A stretch of DNA of 18,705 nucleotides from JBBSHS01 sp038232515 (GTDB taxonomy: Bacteria; Actinomycetota; Acidimicrobiia; Acidimicrobiales; JAUJNH01): the NCBI GenBank assembly GCA_038232515.1, contig JBBSHS010000052.1:1-18705 (forward strand). Direction: 5' to 3'. Made by a program: the position numbers and the translations under genes. Numbering within the stretch: position 1 is the first letter of the stretch; every line of letters starts with the position of its first letter. Positions 1-7,090 of the stretch are shown piece after piece. Below the pieces are notes generated by a model. It saw only the letters and a program-made list of their open reading frames with translations, was not told the origin of the DNA and did no database searches.

Positions 1-460
1 AGCGGAGCTGGTTGGCGACCGCCACCCGGGTCTCGACGAGATCCTTCCGGGCCCGGACATGGGTGCGAAGGGTCACGGTGGCCGGCGAGTCGGGCTCCAG
101 GGATGGCCAGCGGTGCCCGTCGGTGCGCAGGCAGTCGGCCAGGACGTAGGCGTCGGAGCGGTCCGATTTGTTGCCCGAGGTGCCGTAACGCTCCCGCAGG
201 GCCTTCACCGAGCGACTCGTCACGACCACGACCTCAAGGCCGGCGCTAAGCAGGGCGTCGACGACGGGACCGTCGGGACGTTCGATGGCCACCCGTCTGG
301 CTCCGGCCTTGTCCACTCGCCGGCAGAGCTCGGCCAACCCGTCGGCGGTGTGGGCCACGTCGAACTCGACGATCACCTGACCTTTCTCATCGACGACGCA
401 CACCGCGTGGGCGTCGGTCGCCCAGTCCACGCCGGCGTAGCCGTTGGTGGAATCATTCAT
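1..460 (-). CDS. IS110-family transposase (DEDD recombinase), N-terminal part, cut by window edge
   Basis: Reading the minus strand from ATG at 460 gives 153 residues before the edge. They match the N-terminal RuvC-like DEDD domain of IS110 transposases: D12 in VDWATDAH, E60 in AIERPDG, and D100/D103 in NKSDRSDAYVLAD. These positions nearly coincide with the D11, E60, D102, D105 tetrad known for IS621. A GGAGG Shine-Dalgarno sequence 5 bases upstream (466-470) fixes the start. The family excises and inserts the element seamlessly using an RNA guide encoded in the element end. The C-terminal domain with the catalytic serine lies beyond the edge, so intactness cannot be judged. The visible part has no stop or frameshift. 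Confidence 0.93.
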   Translation of the reverse strand, partial: MNDSTNGYAGVDWATDAHAVCVVDEKGQVIVEFDVAHTADGLAELCRRVDKAGARRVAIERPDGPVVDALLSAGLEVVVVTSRSVKALRERYGTSGNKSDRSDAYVLADCLRTDGHRWPSLEPDSPATVTLRTHVRARKDLVETRVAVANQLR

Positions 461-496
461 GTCAGCCTCCTCGCTGTTAGCCCAGTGGGGAAGCAC

Positions 497-589
497 CCGG
501 TGGTCTCAGGACGTGTCTGCCGGTCGCTCACTGATCGGCGCTCTGGGGCGCTCAGCCCTATTGCCAGTCGTAACGTCCTGGGCCACCGG
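497..589 (-). ncRNA. Candidate IS110 bridge RNA core (branched fold)
   Basis: The noncoding 5' end of the element folds into a branched structure. The outer stem pairs 497-503 with 583-589 (CCGGTGG/CCACCGG) and 507-514 with 573-580 (CAGGACGT/ACGTCCTG), with only a small internal loop between. Inside sit hairpin A (519-525 with 533-539, one mismatch, 7-base loop) and hairpin B (543-545 with 565-567 and 546-549 with 555-558, asymmetric loop). Both loops contain CGCTCA. Hairpin A plus loop, 523-533, is the reverse complement of flanking DNA 701-711 over 11 bases. In IS110-group elements the bridge RNA is encoded upstream of the recombinase in the same sense, as here. The true RNA ends are probably wider. 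Transcription is not shown. Confidence 0.42.
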
Positions 590-702
590 ACCTCGCTGAA
601 CTCATCGTGGCGGTCGAGCCGCAAGCGACCATGGCGATGGCCCGGTGGGGACCAAGGGTGCGCCGACAGCATTATCACTGCCGACACAGGAATGGTGGAC
701 CA

Positions 703-1286
703 GTGAGCGACGACGCGGTGCAGCTTTCCGGCGATTCGCTCGAGGACCTTGAGGTTCGTGATCGAGCGCGGTCTCGCCACCTTCCTCGAGGTCGGCTCGG
801 CGTTACTGACGATCCGGGAGAGTCGTCTGTACCGGGGTACGCATTCGACGTTCGAGGACTACTGCCAGGAGCGGTGGGGGATGAGCCGGTGCCACGCGAA
901 CCGACAGATCCAGGCGGCCGAGGTCGTCGGCTCGTTGGGACCAATTGGTCCCAAGCCAGCGAATGAGGCGCAGGCCCGCGAGCTGGCGAGGGTCGCCGAT
1001 CTGGACACCAGACGCTCAATCTGGGCGGTGCTGACCGAGAACGGGGCACAGCCAACAGCGGCGCAGATCAGGGCTGAAGTCGATTTCTTCGTCGTCTTGG
1101 AGGCTCGGAACGCCCTGGTCACAAGGGCCGCAGACCTTGTGCGTCAGGCGAACGACGCCATGCCCGAGAACAATGACGATCGAGGGGGCGAGGCGGGTCA
1201 GCGAGGCGGCCGCTCTGGTCCGGGATGCCGCGGCCGCAGTTGAGGCGAAGGCTGCACATGCGATCGCAGGCCTTGCGGAGCGGTGA
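703..1286 (+). pseudogene. Frameshifted plasmid/phage-type protein, possibly DNA-binding; 5' end possibly lost to the IS
   Basis: Three successive plus frames each give plausible protein that joins into one product. From 703 the frame reads VSDDAVQLSGDSLEDLE. From about 758 it continues VIERGLATFLEVGSALLTIR, then FEDYCQERWGMSRCHANRQIQAAEVV, to about residue 140. From about 1173 the third frame reads an Ala-rich helix ending LAERstop at 1286. Both switches are +1, so two single-base indels (or assembly errors) are needed. The FEDYCxERWGMSR-type segment resembles short proteins I associate with actinobacterial mobile elements, with a helix-turn-helix-like stretch. I cannot name a function. If the middle frame is used alone, a start at TTG 749 or GTG 758 would give a protein ending at 1243. 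Confidence 0.6.
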
Positions 1287-1351
1287 TTCCGCTGACAAAT
1301 CGCTGACATCTGCACCGGTTGCCCCGCTCCGACCCTCGGCGCCGGGCGGGG

Positions 1352-1888
1352 CTACCGCGCCTGACCTGCGGTTTCGTCAGCGGAGCGGGAGGGATTCGAA
1401 CCCCCGGACCCTTGCGGGTCTCCGGTTTTCAAGACCGGTGCATTCGGCCAGACTCTGCCACCGCTCCCGTGCCCGTCCACTCTGCCAGACGGGGGTGGGT
1501 CCGACCTGGTCGTCGGTGGGCCGAGCGCCTGCACCGAGCCGGGCCGATCAGGTCCGGATCCCCCCTGCACCTTGCGGATCACCAGGTCCTCCAAGTCGGC
1601 ATAGGTCAACACCGGGTCGCGCTCTGCGTCGGGAATGGCGAGGTCGAACTCGTCCTCGAGCACCAGCACCAACTCGGTGGCCGCCAGTGAGTCGACGCAC
1701 AGGTCGGCAACCAGGTCGGCCGATCGGGTCAGGCGCGCCGGTTCGAGATCCAGCACGTCGGCCACGACCCGGCGGATGCGCAGGGCGAGCTCTTCGGTCG
1801 CCGGGACACCGCTGTTCGGGGCGGAGGCATCGTGGGCGGACGGCGCAGAGTGCTGACCCGCGTCCAGAACCCGAGGACGGTCAGTCAT
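1352..1888 (-). CDS. Acyl carrier protein with a C-terminal frame running through tRNA-Ser
   Basis: The start ATG at 1888 overlaps the ligase stop as ATGA, so the two are translationally coupled. Residues 32-106 form a carrier domain with the phosphopantetheine site DLCVDSLAATELV (Ser67) and the acidic helix ELVLVLEDEF. Carrier proteins tether acyl chains as thioesters, so the probable partner is the adjacent ligase. The domain ends at about KVQGG, yet the frame stays open for another 70 codons, across the whole tRNA gene, to a TAG at 1352. A C6 run at 1560-1565 sits exactly at the domain end. One extra base there would create a TGA at 1548-1550 and a 113-residue protein. The ACP domain is certain; the real C-terminus is not. 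Confidence 0.85.
   Translation of the reverse strand: MTDRPRVLDAGQHSAPSAHDASAPNSGVPATEELALRIRRVVADVLDLEPARLTRSADLVADLCVDSLAATELVLVLEDEFDLAIPDAERDPVLTYADLEDLVIRKVQGGSGPDRPGSVQALGPPTTRSDPPPSGRVDGHGSGGRVWPNAPVLKTGDPQGSGGSNPSRSADETAGQAR
1381..1467 (-). tRNA. tRNA-Ser (anticodon UGA)
   Basis: The minus strand gives an 87-base class II tRNA. The acceptor arms are GGAGCGG (1461-1467) and CCGCTCC followed by discriminator G (1381-1388). The anticodon loop is CTTGAAA, closed by CCGGT/ACCGG, giving anticodon TGA. A long variable arm GACCCGCAAGGGTC-like and a T-arm GGGTTCGAATCCC follow. The long variable arm and G73 discriminator fit serine. CCA is not encoded. The gene lies wholly inside the open reading frame of the upstream ACP, on the same strand, and its 3' end points to the mobile-element remnants at 1-1286. 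Confidence 0.97.
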
Positions 1889-3546
1889 CGGCCCTCCCGG
1901 GTCGAGGCGAGCTGGGCCCGCTCGGCCAGGAAGGCCTCGCGCAGGGAGGTCTTGTCGACCTTGCCGGTCCGGTTACGGGGTATGGCATCGATGATGCGGA
2001 CGAAGCGGGGCACGGCGTAGTCGGCCATGTTGGTACTGACCCACTGCTGGACGGTGACGGCGTCGACGGTACGTCCGGCCGCGGGTACCACCCAGGCGGC
2101 CACGGACTCGAAGGCCAGTTGGTCGGGGATGCCGACCACGGCCGCCTCGGCGATGTCGGGATGGGAGACGAGCAGATACTCGAGCTCGACCGAGTAGATC
2201 TTGTTGCCGCCTCTGGTGATCATGTCCTTCTTGCGGTCGAGGATGAAGACGTAGCCTTCTTCGTCCACCCGGGCGTAGTCGCCTGAGTGCAGCCAGCCGT
2301 CGGTGATGGCTGCGTCGGTGGCCGCGCTGTCGTTGTAGTAGCCGGGCGTGATCATCGGGCCCTTGATCCACAGCTCCCCGGGCTGGTCGACGCCCAGGTC
2401 GTTCCCGTCATCGTCGACGACACGGACATCGGCGCACGGCACCGGCCTGCCCACCGAGCCCGGCTTGCGGCGGAACTCATGGTCGAGGAGGCAGGTGGCC
2501 GGGGAGTGGGTCTCGGTCAGGCCGTAGGCGTCGAAGAGCCGGAGCTGGGGCATGCGCTGGCGCAGGGCGCCGACGGTCGACACCGGCACCGGTGAACCGC
2601 CGAAGGCGCCGATCTCGAGGTGGGCCAGGTCAGGGAAGCGGAAGGCCGGCTCGCGCAGCAGCAGCGACCACAGGGAGGGGACGACCATCAGATAGGTGAT
2701 ACGGCGCTCGGCGATCAGTTGGACGAACTTCGGGGCCGGGAGATCGACCACCGGCACCGACACCCCGCCCACCAGCATCATCGGCGTCACCTGGGCGACA
2801 TGTCCGGTGACGTAGTACAGGGGGAAGGAGATGGCGGTGCGGTCGTGCTTGGTGAGGGCGAGGATGCGGACGTAGGCCGTGGCCGAGTGCATGGTGCACC
2901 GGTGGGCCAGCTGGCTGGCCTTGGGCCGGCCGGTGGTGCCGGAGGTGTAGACCACGCCGTAGACGTCGTCCTCGTCGGGAAAAGCGACCTCTCCGCCCCG
3001 CCAGGGCCTGCGCCGACCGGTGAGGCGGTCATCGATCAGGCGCACCTGTTCGTCGGCCAGTCCGGCCCCGGCGGCGGCGGCCCGCAGCCCGTCCTCGAAC
3101 TCGGGGTGTCCGAGAGCCAGGGTGGCGCCGGAGTGGGCCAGCATGTAGGCCCACTGGGGCGGCTGAAGCCGGGTGGACAGGCCCACGAACACCCAGCCGG
3201 CCCGGGCGCAGGCCCAGATGGCCACGACGGCGTCGAGACCGTTGCGGGCCACGATGGCGAGGCGGTCTCCCCTGTGAAGGCCCTCGTGGGCCAGCCGCTC
3301 GACTGCCCCCTCGACCAGCTCAGCCAGCTCCCTGTAGGTGACGCCGTGCCAGCCTCCGCCGTCGTCGAACTCGACGGCCGTGCGGTCGGGGAACAGGCGC
3401 ACGGCCCGGTCCAAGGCGTGGACGAGCGTGCGCACCCGGTCGGGATAGCAACGCACGGTGGTGCCCAGCCATGGTTCCTCGCTGAGGTGACCGAGCCCGG
3501 TGGCCACCGCGGGGGCGTCGTCGCCGATGAGTGCCTCGCTCAGCAC
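1885..3546 (-). CDS. AMP-forming acyl-CoA synthetase / acyl-acid ligase
   Basis: This 553-residue ANL-superfamily enzyme activates a carboxylic acid with ATP to an acyl-adenylate and then transfers it to a thiol. Visible motifs are the P-loop YTSGTTGRPKAS (200-211), YGLTETH (341-347), SGD (421-423), the hinge region DRKKDMITRGGNKIYSVELE (437-456) and catalytic Lys529 in RNRTGKVDK. All core residues are present and length is normal. The GTG start at 3546 overlaps the regulator stop (GTGCTGA), and the stop overlaps the ACP start. The frame is open further upstream to 3939, but that part is antisense-type sequence of the arsR gene in another frame. The acceptor may be CoA or the coupled ACP. The substrate is unknown; the adjacent Liv-type importer suggests an imported acid. 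Confidence 0.93.
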   Translation of the reverse strand: MLSEALIGDDAPAVATGLGHLSEEPWLGTTVRCYPDRVRTLVHALDRAVRLFPDRTAVEFDDGGGWHGVTYRELAELVEGAVERLAHEGLHRGDRLAIVARNGLDAVVAIWACARAGWVFVGLSTRLQPPQWAYMLAHSGATLALGHPEFEDGLRAAAAGAGLADEQVRLIDDRLTGRRRPWRGGEVAFPDEDDVYGVVYTSGTTGRPKASQLAHRCTMHSATAYVRILALTKHDRTAISFPLYYVTGHVAQVTPMMLVGGVSVPVVDLPAPKFVQLIAERRITYLMVVPSLWSLLLREPAFRFPDLAHLEIGAFGGSPVPVSTVGALRQRMPQLRLFDAYGLTETHSPATCLLDHEFRRKPGSVGRPVPCADVRVVDDDGNDLGVDQPGELWIKGPMITPGYYNDSAATDAAITDGWLHSGDYARVDEEGYVFILDRKKDMITRGGNKIYSVELEYLLVSHPDIAEAAVVGIPDQLAFESVAAWVVPAAGRTVDAVTVQQWVSTNMADYAVPRFVRIIDAIPRNRTGKVDKTSLREAFLAERAQLASTREGR

Positions 3547-3881
3547 GGATCGTTGGGGCGGGCCCGGGCCGCCTCCCCAGCGGCACCGCTGGCCCCGGCC
3601 AGCTTCCCGAGGCGCTCGTACAGCGCTCGGATGCGTTGGTGCTCGGCCGCGTAGCAGACGTAGTGGCCGACGCGGCGCCGACTCACCAGCCCGCCGTTGT
3701 CGAGCACCGACAGGTGATGGCTGGCCAGTGAAGGGGCGATGCCTACGGCCCGGGCCAGATCGCCCGCCGAGCGGGGCCCGCGCCGGAGCTGGCGCAGGAT
3801 CAAGAGCCGATGGGGCTCGGCCAGGACCGACAAGTCGGCAGAGACCTGCTCGGCCTGCTCCTGGACGCCGATGCTGATCAC
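3540..3881 (-). CDS. ArsR-family winged-helix transcriptional regulator
   Basis: The 113-residue protein has the compact ArsR/SmtB fold: helix LAEPHRLLILRQL (20-32), helix-turn-helix SAGDLARAVGIAPSLASHHLSVL (38-60) and wing VSRRRVGHYVCY (66-77). The metal-site motif ELCVCDL of classical ArsR is absent (the equivalent stretch is RSAGDLARAVG), so an organic effector such as an acyl thioester is possible; that is inference. The start is GTG at 3881. It has no Shine-Dalgarno sequence but has a TACCAT box 6 bases upstream (3888-3893 on the other strand), as in a leaderless transcript. It is the first gene of the ligase-ACP operon and is divergent from the importer, with a dyad at 3924-3939 between them. 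Confidence 0.9.
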   Translation of the reverse strand: MISIGVQEQAEQVSADLSVLAEPHRLLILRQLRRGPRSAGDLARAVGIAPSLASHHLSVLDNGGLVSRRRVGHYVCYAAEHQRIRALYERLGKLAGASGAAGEAARARPNDPC

Positions 3882-3923
3882 GCTCAGATGGTAGGCGACA
3901 GAGACCCGGTCGGCGTGCAGGGC

Positions 3924-3939
3924 TTGTACAACGGTTCAA
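3924..3939. promoter_or_regulatory. Candidate ArsR operator in the divergent promoter region
   Basis: TTGTAC-AACG-GTTCAA is a 6-4-6 dyad with one mismatched pair, and its left half is part of the perfect palindrome TTGTACAA. It lies in the 75-base gap between the divergent arsR and livH starts. It ends 2 bases before a -10-like TAGTGT (3942-3947), so a bound repressor would block livH transcription and could autoregulate arsR. Its location is the main support. Confidence 0.4.
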
Positions 3940-3941
3940 AC

Positions 3942-3947
3942 TAGTGT
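3942..3947 (+). promoter_or_regulatory. -10-like box of the importer operon (leaderless type)
   Basis: TAGTGT ends 9 bases before the livH GTG start at 3957, and no Shine-Dalgarno sequence precedes that start. No good -35 is visible at 16-18 bases; the operator-like dyad occupies that area. Confidence 0.35.
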
Positions 3948-3956
3948 GCCCGTCCG

Positions 3957-4847
3957 GTGGAGCTCTTCCTGACCGTCTGCGTGACGGCGTTGTCGCTCGG
4001 GCTGCTGTATGCCCTGTTCGGACTGGGCATGGGCGTGGTACTGAGGGCGTCCGGCCACCTCAACCTCGCCCATGGCGATTCGCTGATGCTCGCCACCTAC
4101 GTCGCGCTGGGCACCCTCCACCTGTCGGCCAACCGGCCGCTCGGCGTTCTCGCCGCCGTGGGCGTCGGCGCAGCCATCGGCACCGTCGCCCACCTGGTCG
4201 TCTACGCGCCGGTGGCGGGTCGATCTGGGACTGTCGCCACCGGGCTCAGCTTTCTGCCGTCCCTGGGCGTGGCCCTCATCGTGCGCAACGTGGCCGTGCG
4301 CATCGACCCGAAGGGCAGCCAACCCTTCCCGGCCTTGCTGGCGGGGAGGCCGGTCCGGCTGTTCTTCGACTACCGCCTCCCGGCGGCCGGATGGTGGCTG
4401 GTGGCGGCCGCCGTGCTGGTGCCCGTGGCCATGGTCGGCTGGCTGGGGCACAGCCACTCCGGTCGCAGGGTCCGGGCCGTGGCTGACGACCCGGTCCTGG
4501 CCCGGGCCACGGGCCTGCCCGTCAACCGCACGCTGGCCCTGTCCTACGCCGTCGCCGGCGCGGTGGGAGGCCTGGCCGGTGCGCTGTTCTCGTCGTTCTT
4601 CGGGCTCGTCTTCGTGGCCCTGGGATGGCAGGCCACCCTGAAAGGCTTCGTCGCCGCCCTCCTGGGCGGGGTCGGCTGGGTGCGCGGTGCGCTCGTCGGC
4701 GGCCTCGTCCTCGGCGCCGTCGAGACCGCCACCGGCGCCTATGTGTCGAGCGCCCTCAAAGACGTTGCCACCTTTGCCCTCCTAATCGCCGCCCTACTGC
4801 TGCTGCCAGGTGGCCTGGCTGCTCGAGCCCGGGCCCGCACCGTGTGA
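3957..4847 (+). CDS. Branched-chain amino acid-type ABC transporter permease (LivH-like)
   Basis: This 296-residue integral membrane protein has about eight hydrophobic segments. It carries the LivH-type N-terminal signature LLYALFGLGMGVVLRASGHLNLAHGDSLML (residues 16-45) and the cytoplasmic coupling loop RRVRAVADDPVLARATGLPVNR (169-190), typical of HAAT-family permeases. It forms half of the membrane channel with the second permease at 6152. GTG at 3957 is chosen because homology begins right after it and a TAGTGT box lies 9 bases upstream. It is first in the operon, and its divergence from arsR implies control by that regulator. Liv-type systems import amino acids but also aromatic and other carboxylic acids; the ligase nearby favours the latter here. 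Confidence 0.93.
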   Translation: MELFLTVCVTALSLGLLYALFGLGMGVVLRASGHLNLAHGDSLMLATYVALGTLHLSANRPLGVLAAVGVGAAIGTVAHLVVYAPVAGRSGTVATGLSFLPSLGVALIVRNVAVRIDPKGSQPFPALLAGRPVRLFFDYRLPAAGWWLVAAAVLVPVAMVGWLGHSHSGRRVRAVADDPVLARATGLPVNRTLALSYAVAGAVGGLAGALFSSFFGLVFVALGWQATLKGFVAALLGGVGWVRGALVGGLVLGAVETATGAYVSSALKDVATFALLIAALLLLPGGLAARARARTV

Positions 4848-4853
4848 ACCGGC

Positions 4854-4874
4854 TGGACCGTCCGAGACGGTCCA
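4854..4874 (+). other. Intercistronic hairpin after livH
   Basis: An 8-base perfect stem, TGGACCGT (4854-4861) with ACGGTCCA (4867-4874) and loop CCGAG, starts 7 bases after the livH stop. No T-tract follows. Such a structure could stabilise or partly terminate the upstream message, which would help the binding protein be made in excess over the permease. That role is inferred. Confidence 0.5.
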
Positions 4875-4919
4875 CCGTTCCCAATCGACCCGCCAATCCC
4901 ATCCCAAGGAGACCGACCG

Positions 4920-6155
4920 ATGCGCCGACACTTGCTGACCCTGGCCTGTTGCATCCTGTGCATCATGGCTGTCGCCTGCTCGAGCAGTTCCAGCCGCTCG
5001 ACCTCCCCGGCGGCGGGCTCCGGCTCCAGCCCGCCCAAGACGGTGACCATCGCCCTGGGCGGCCCCTTCTCGGGCGCTGAGAAGCCGACCGGCGATCAGA
5101 TCCGGGCCGGGGCCAAGCTGGCCGCCGACCAGCTGAACGGCGCCGGCGGCGTGACTGCCGGGCCCGACAAGGGCGCCCGCATCGCCTTCAAGGAGTTCGA
5201 CGACGCCGACGACCCGGCCAGGGCCACGGCCGACATACGCACCATCGTCGACGACTCGAGCCTGGTCGCCTTCGTCGGCTCCGGGCTGTCGGACGCGTCC
5301 ATCGCCGCCGCTCCTGTCGCCTCCCAGGCCGGTTTCGCCTACCTGTCGGCCTTCGCCAGCTCGGAGAAGATCCTCACCGCCGCCACCGCGGCCAAGAGCG
5401 TCTTCGTCGTGCCCCCGACGTTCCCGGCCTACGCCTATTCGGTGGCCGACGAGCTCCTGAAGGCCGGGTACCGCAAGCCCGCCATCATCCACCTGACTGG
5501 TACCTACGGCGAGGGCGTGGCCGGCTTCTCGGTGTCGCGGCTGCAGACGGGGGGCGCCCCGGTGGTGGCCAACGAGTCCTTCGGCTTCAGCGACACCGAC
5601 CTGCGCTCGCAGTTGGCCAAGGTCAAGGCCGCCAACCCCGACTCGCTGGTCATGGTGGGCCTGGCCGATTCCGACGCGCTCATCCTCAAGCAGGCGGATG
5701 AGCTGGGCCTCAAGGTGCCTGCGTTCGACCCGGGGGGTATCACCAACTCCGACACCTTCTTGAAGGACGCCGGCCCGCTGGCCGAGGGCGTGGTGGGCAA
5801 CAGCCCGACCGATGCCCAACGCAATACCCCGGCGGCCAAGCCCTTGGCCGACGCCTACGCCAAGCAGACCGGCGAGTCGATCGTGCCCGACCCTGCGGTG
5901 TTCGCCTACGAGGGCGTCGTGGCGGTGGCCCCCGCCCTCGCCGACGGAGCCACCGGGGCCAAGGCCATGGCCGAGCCTCTCCACAGGATCACCATCGCCG
6001 ACACCGGGGTCGGACCGCTGCGCTTCGGCCCCGACGGCTCGCGCCTCGGCGGCCGGCTGTACGTGTTCAGGATCCAGGGTGGCAAGCCGGTGTTCACCGG
6101 GGGCTACGAGCAGACCGGCGCCACCGCCGTGAAGGCCGTCCCGCTCGACCGTTGA
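4920..6155 (+). CDS. ABC transporter substrate-binding lipoprotein (LivK-like, Peripla_BP_6)
   Basis: The 411-residue protein starts at ATG 4920, 8 bases after AAGGAG (4906-4911). Residues 1-20 form a lipoprotein signal ending in lipobox MAVAC with acylated Cys20, followed by a Ser-rich linker. The mature part has the type I binding-protein fold of LivJ/LivK: VTIALGGPFSGAEKPTGDQIRAGAKLAADQLN (42-73), a VAFVGSG segment (116-122), PAIIHLTGTYGEG (183-195) and a closing VFAYEGVVAVAPAL. It captures the substrate outside the membrane and delivers it to the two permeases. It lies between the two permease genes, not before or after them, and overlaps the next start by TTGA. The ligand cannot be read from sequence. 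Confidence 0.93.
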   Translation: MRRHLLTLACCILCIMAVACSSSSSRSTSPAAGSGSSPPKTVTIALGGPFSGAEKPTGDQIRAGAKLAADQLNGAGGVTAGPDKGARIAFKEFDDADDPARATADIRTIVDDSSLVAFVGSGLSDASIAAAPVASQAGFAYLSAFASSEKILTAATAAKSVFVVPPTFPAYAYSVADELLKAGYRKPAIIHLTGTYGEGVAGFSVSRLQTGGAPVVANESFGFSDTDLRSQLAKVKAANPDSLVMVGLADSDALILKQADELGLKVPAFDPGGITNSDTFLKDAGPLAEGVVGNSPTDAQRNTPAAKPLADAYAKQTGESIVPDPAVFAYEGVVAVAPALADGATGAKAMAEPLHRITIADTGVGPLRFGPDGSRLGGRLYVFRIQGGKPVFTGGYEQTGATAVKAVPLDR

Positions 6156-7090
6156 CCAGAGGGAGGGTCCTTCCCGGGCTGGCCATGGCGGCGGTCTCAG
6201 TGGTGCCCGTGGCCATGGGCGGGCACCGTGGCTACGGCCTGGGAACCACCGTGGCCGTCGCCGTCGTGCTGGCCCTGGGTCTCCAGGTCACCTACGGGTT
6301 GTCGGGCCAACTGTCGGTGGCCCACGCCCCGCTCATGGGGGTGGGCGCCTACGCCACCGCCCAGTTGACGACGGCCCAGGGCCTGGGCTTCTGGACGGCG
6401 CTGCTGCCTTCGGTGGCCTGCGCCGCCGCCGTGGGTGCCGTGGTGGGCCTGCCCGGCCTACGGGTGCGGGGCGACGTGCTGGCTCTCGTCACCCTTGGCG
6501 CAGGCGAGATCCTCCAGCGGCTCTACCTCCAGACCACGTTCTTCACCAACGGGTATCCGGGCATCGCCGTGCCCCCGGTACGCCTGTTCGGCCGCGCCCT
6601 GAACGAACGCGGCCTGTACGGGCTGGCCCTGGCCGTGGCCCTCGCCTGCCTGTGGGTGTTCGCCGCGCTGCGGGCGTCACCCCTGGGACGGGCCTGGATG
6701 GCCGATAGGGACGACGAGGTGGCGGCCCAGGCCCTCGGCGTCCACTCGGGCCGCATCCGTGTCTTGGCCTTCGCGGTGGGCGCAGGGCTGGCCGGGGTGG
6801 CCGGTTCACTGTTCGCCGTGCAACAAGGCTTCGTATCTTCGGTGTCGTTCGGCCTGGACCAGACCGTCACCGTTCTCCTCGTCGTACTCGTGGCTGGGCC
6901 CGCCCGACTGGGTCGCACGGTGGCCGTGGCCGTGGGCCTCACCGCGCTGGTGGACCGGCTGACGGGCCACGCCGCCGTCTCCCAAGGTGTCACCGGGGCG
7001 CTCATACTGGCGGTCGTCGCCTTGCGCCTGGGACTCGTGGGCGAGGCCGTGGCCCGTATCCGGGCCCGCTTGGGTATGGCCGCCACGTGA
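6152..7090 (+). CDS. Branched-chain amino acid-type ABC transporter permease (LivM-like)
   Basis: The 312-residue second permease has LivM features: AVVLALGLQVTYGLSGQLSVAHAPLMGVGAYATA near residues 38-71, a GLPGLRVRGDVLALVTLGAGEILQRLYLQTTFFTNGYPG segment, and the coupling loop MADRDDEVAAQALGVHSGRIRVLAFAVGAGLAGVAGSLF. About eight membrane helices are expected. The TTG at 6152 overlaps the binding-protein stop (TTGA), which suggests coupled translation. ATG 6185, behind a GGGAGG at some distance, is an alternative that would shorten the protein by 11 residues. The stop overlaps the next gene's GTG. Confidence 0.92.
   Translation: MTRGRVLPGLAMAAVSVVPVAMGGHRGYGLGTTVAVAVVLALGLQVTYGLSGQLSVAHAPLMGVGAYATAQLTTAQGLGFWTALLPSVACAAAVGAVVGLPGLRVRGDVLALVTLGAGEILQRLYLQTTFFTNGYPGIAVPPVRLFGRALNERGLYGLALAVALACLWVFAALRASPLGRAWMADRDDEVAAQALGVHSGRIRVLAFAVGAGLAGVAGSLFAVQQGFVSSVSFGLDQTVTVLLVVLVAGPARLGRTVAVAVGLTALVDRLTGHAAVSQGVTGALILAVVALRLGLVGEAVARIRARLGMAAT

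Larger units (their letters stand above)
1..702 (-). mobile_element. IS110-family insertion sequence, 5' end (partial)
   Basis: The element enters from the left edge. It comprises the recombinase gene (start codon at 460) and about 240 bases of noncoding 5' end. IS110 elements carry no long terminal inverted repeats, so the right boundary cannot be read directly. I place it near 700-707 because an 11-base string at 701-711 is the reverse complement of a predicted loop at 523-533, as expected if the loop is a target guide, and because an unrelated reading frame begins there. The distal part of the element lies outside the window. The family call is firm; the boundary is inference. Confidence 0.65.

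Noticed and set aside
662..686. GCCGACA direct repeat, 18-base period
   Set aside because: Only two copies of seven bases; not a CRISPR or iteron array.
59..706. 215-residue plus-strand frame
   Set aside because: Antisense to the IS110 transposase, whose DEDD motifs and Shine-Dalgarno are clear.
1321..1352. GCCCCGC...GCGGGGC inverted repeat downstream of tRNA-Ser
   Set aside because: Seven pairs over an 18-base loop and no T-tract; not enough to call a terminator in DNA this GC-rich.
1225..3654. Long plus-strand frames opposite the ligase and ACP
   Set aside because: They are shadows of the minus-strand operon; the ligase motifs are unambiguous.
3547..3939. N-terminal extension of the ligase frame to 3939
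   Set aside because: It is Arg/Pro-rich, overlaps arsR in another frame, and has no similarity to ANL enzymes; GTG 3546 overlaps the arsR stop as expected for coupled genes.
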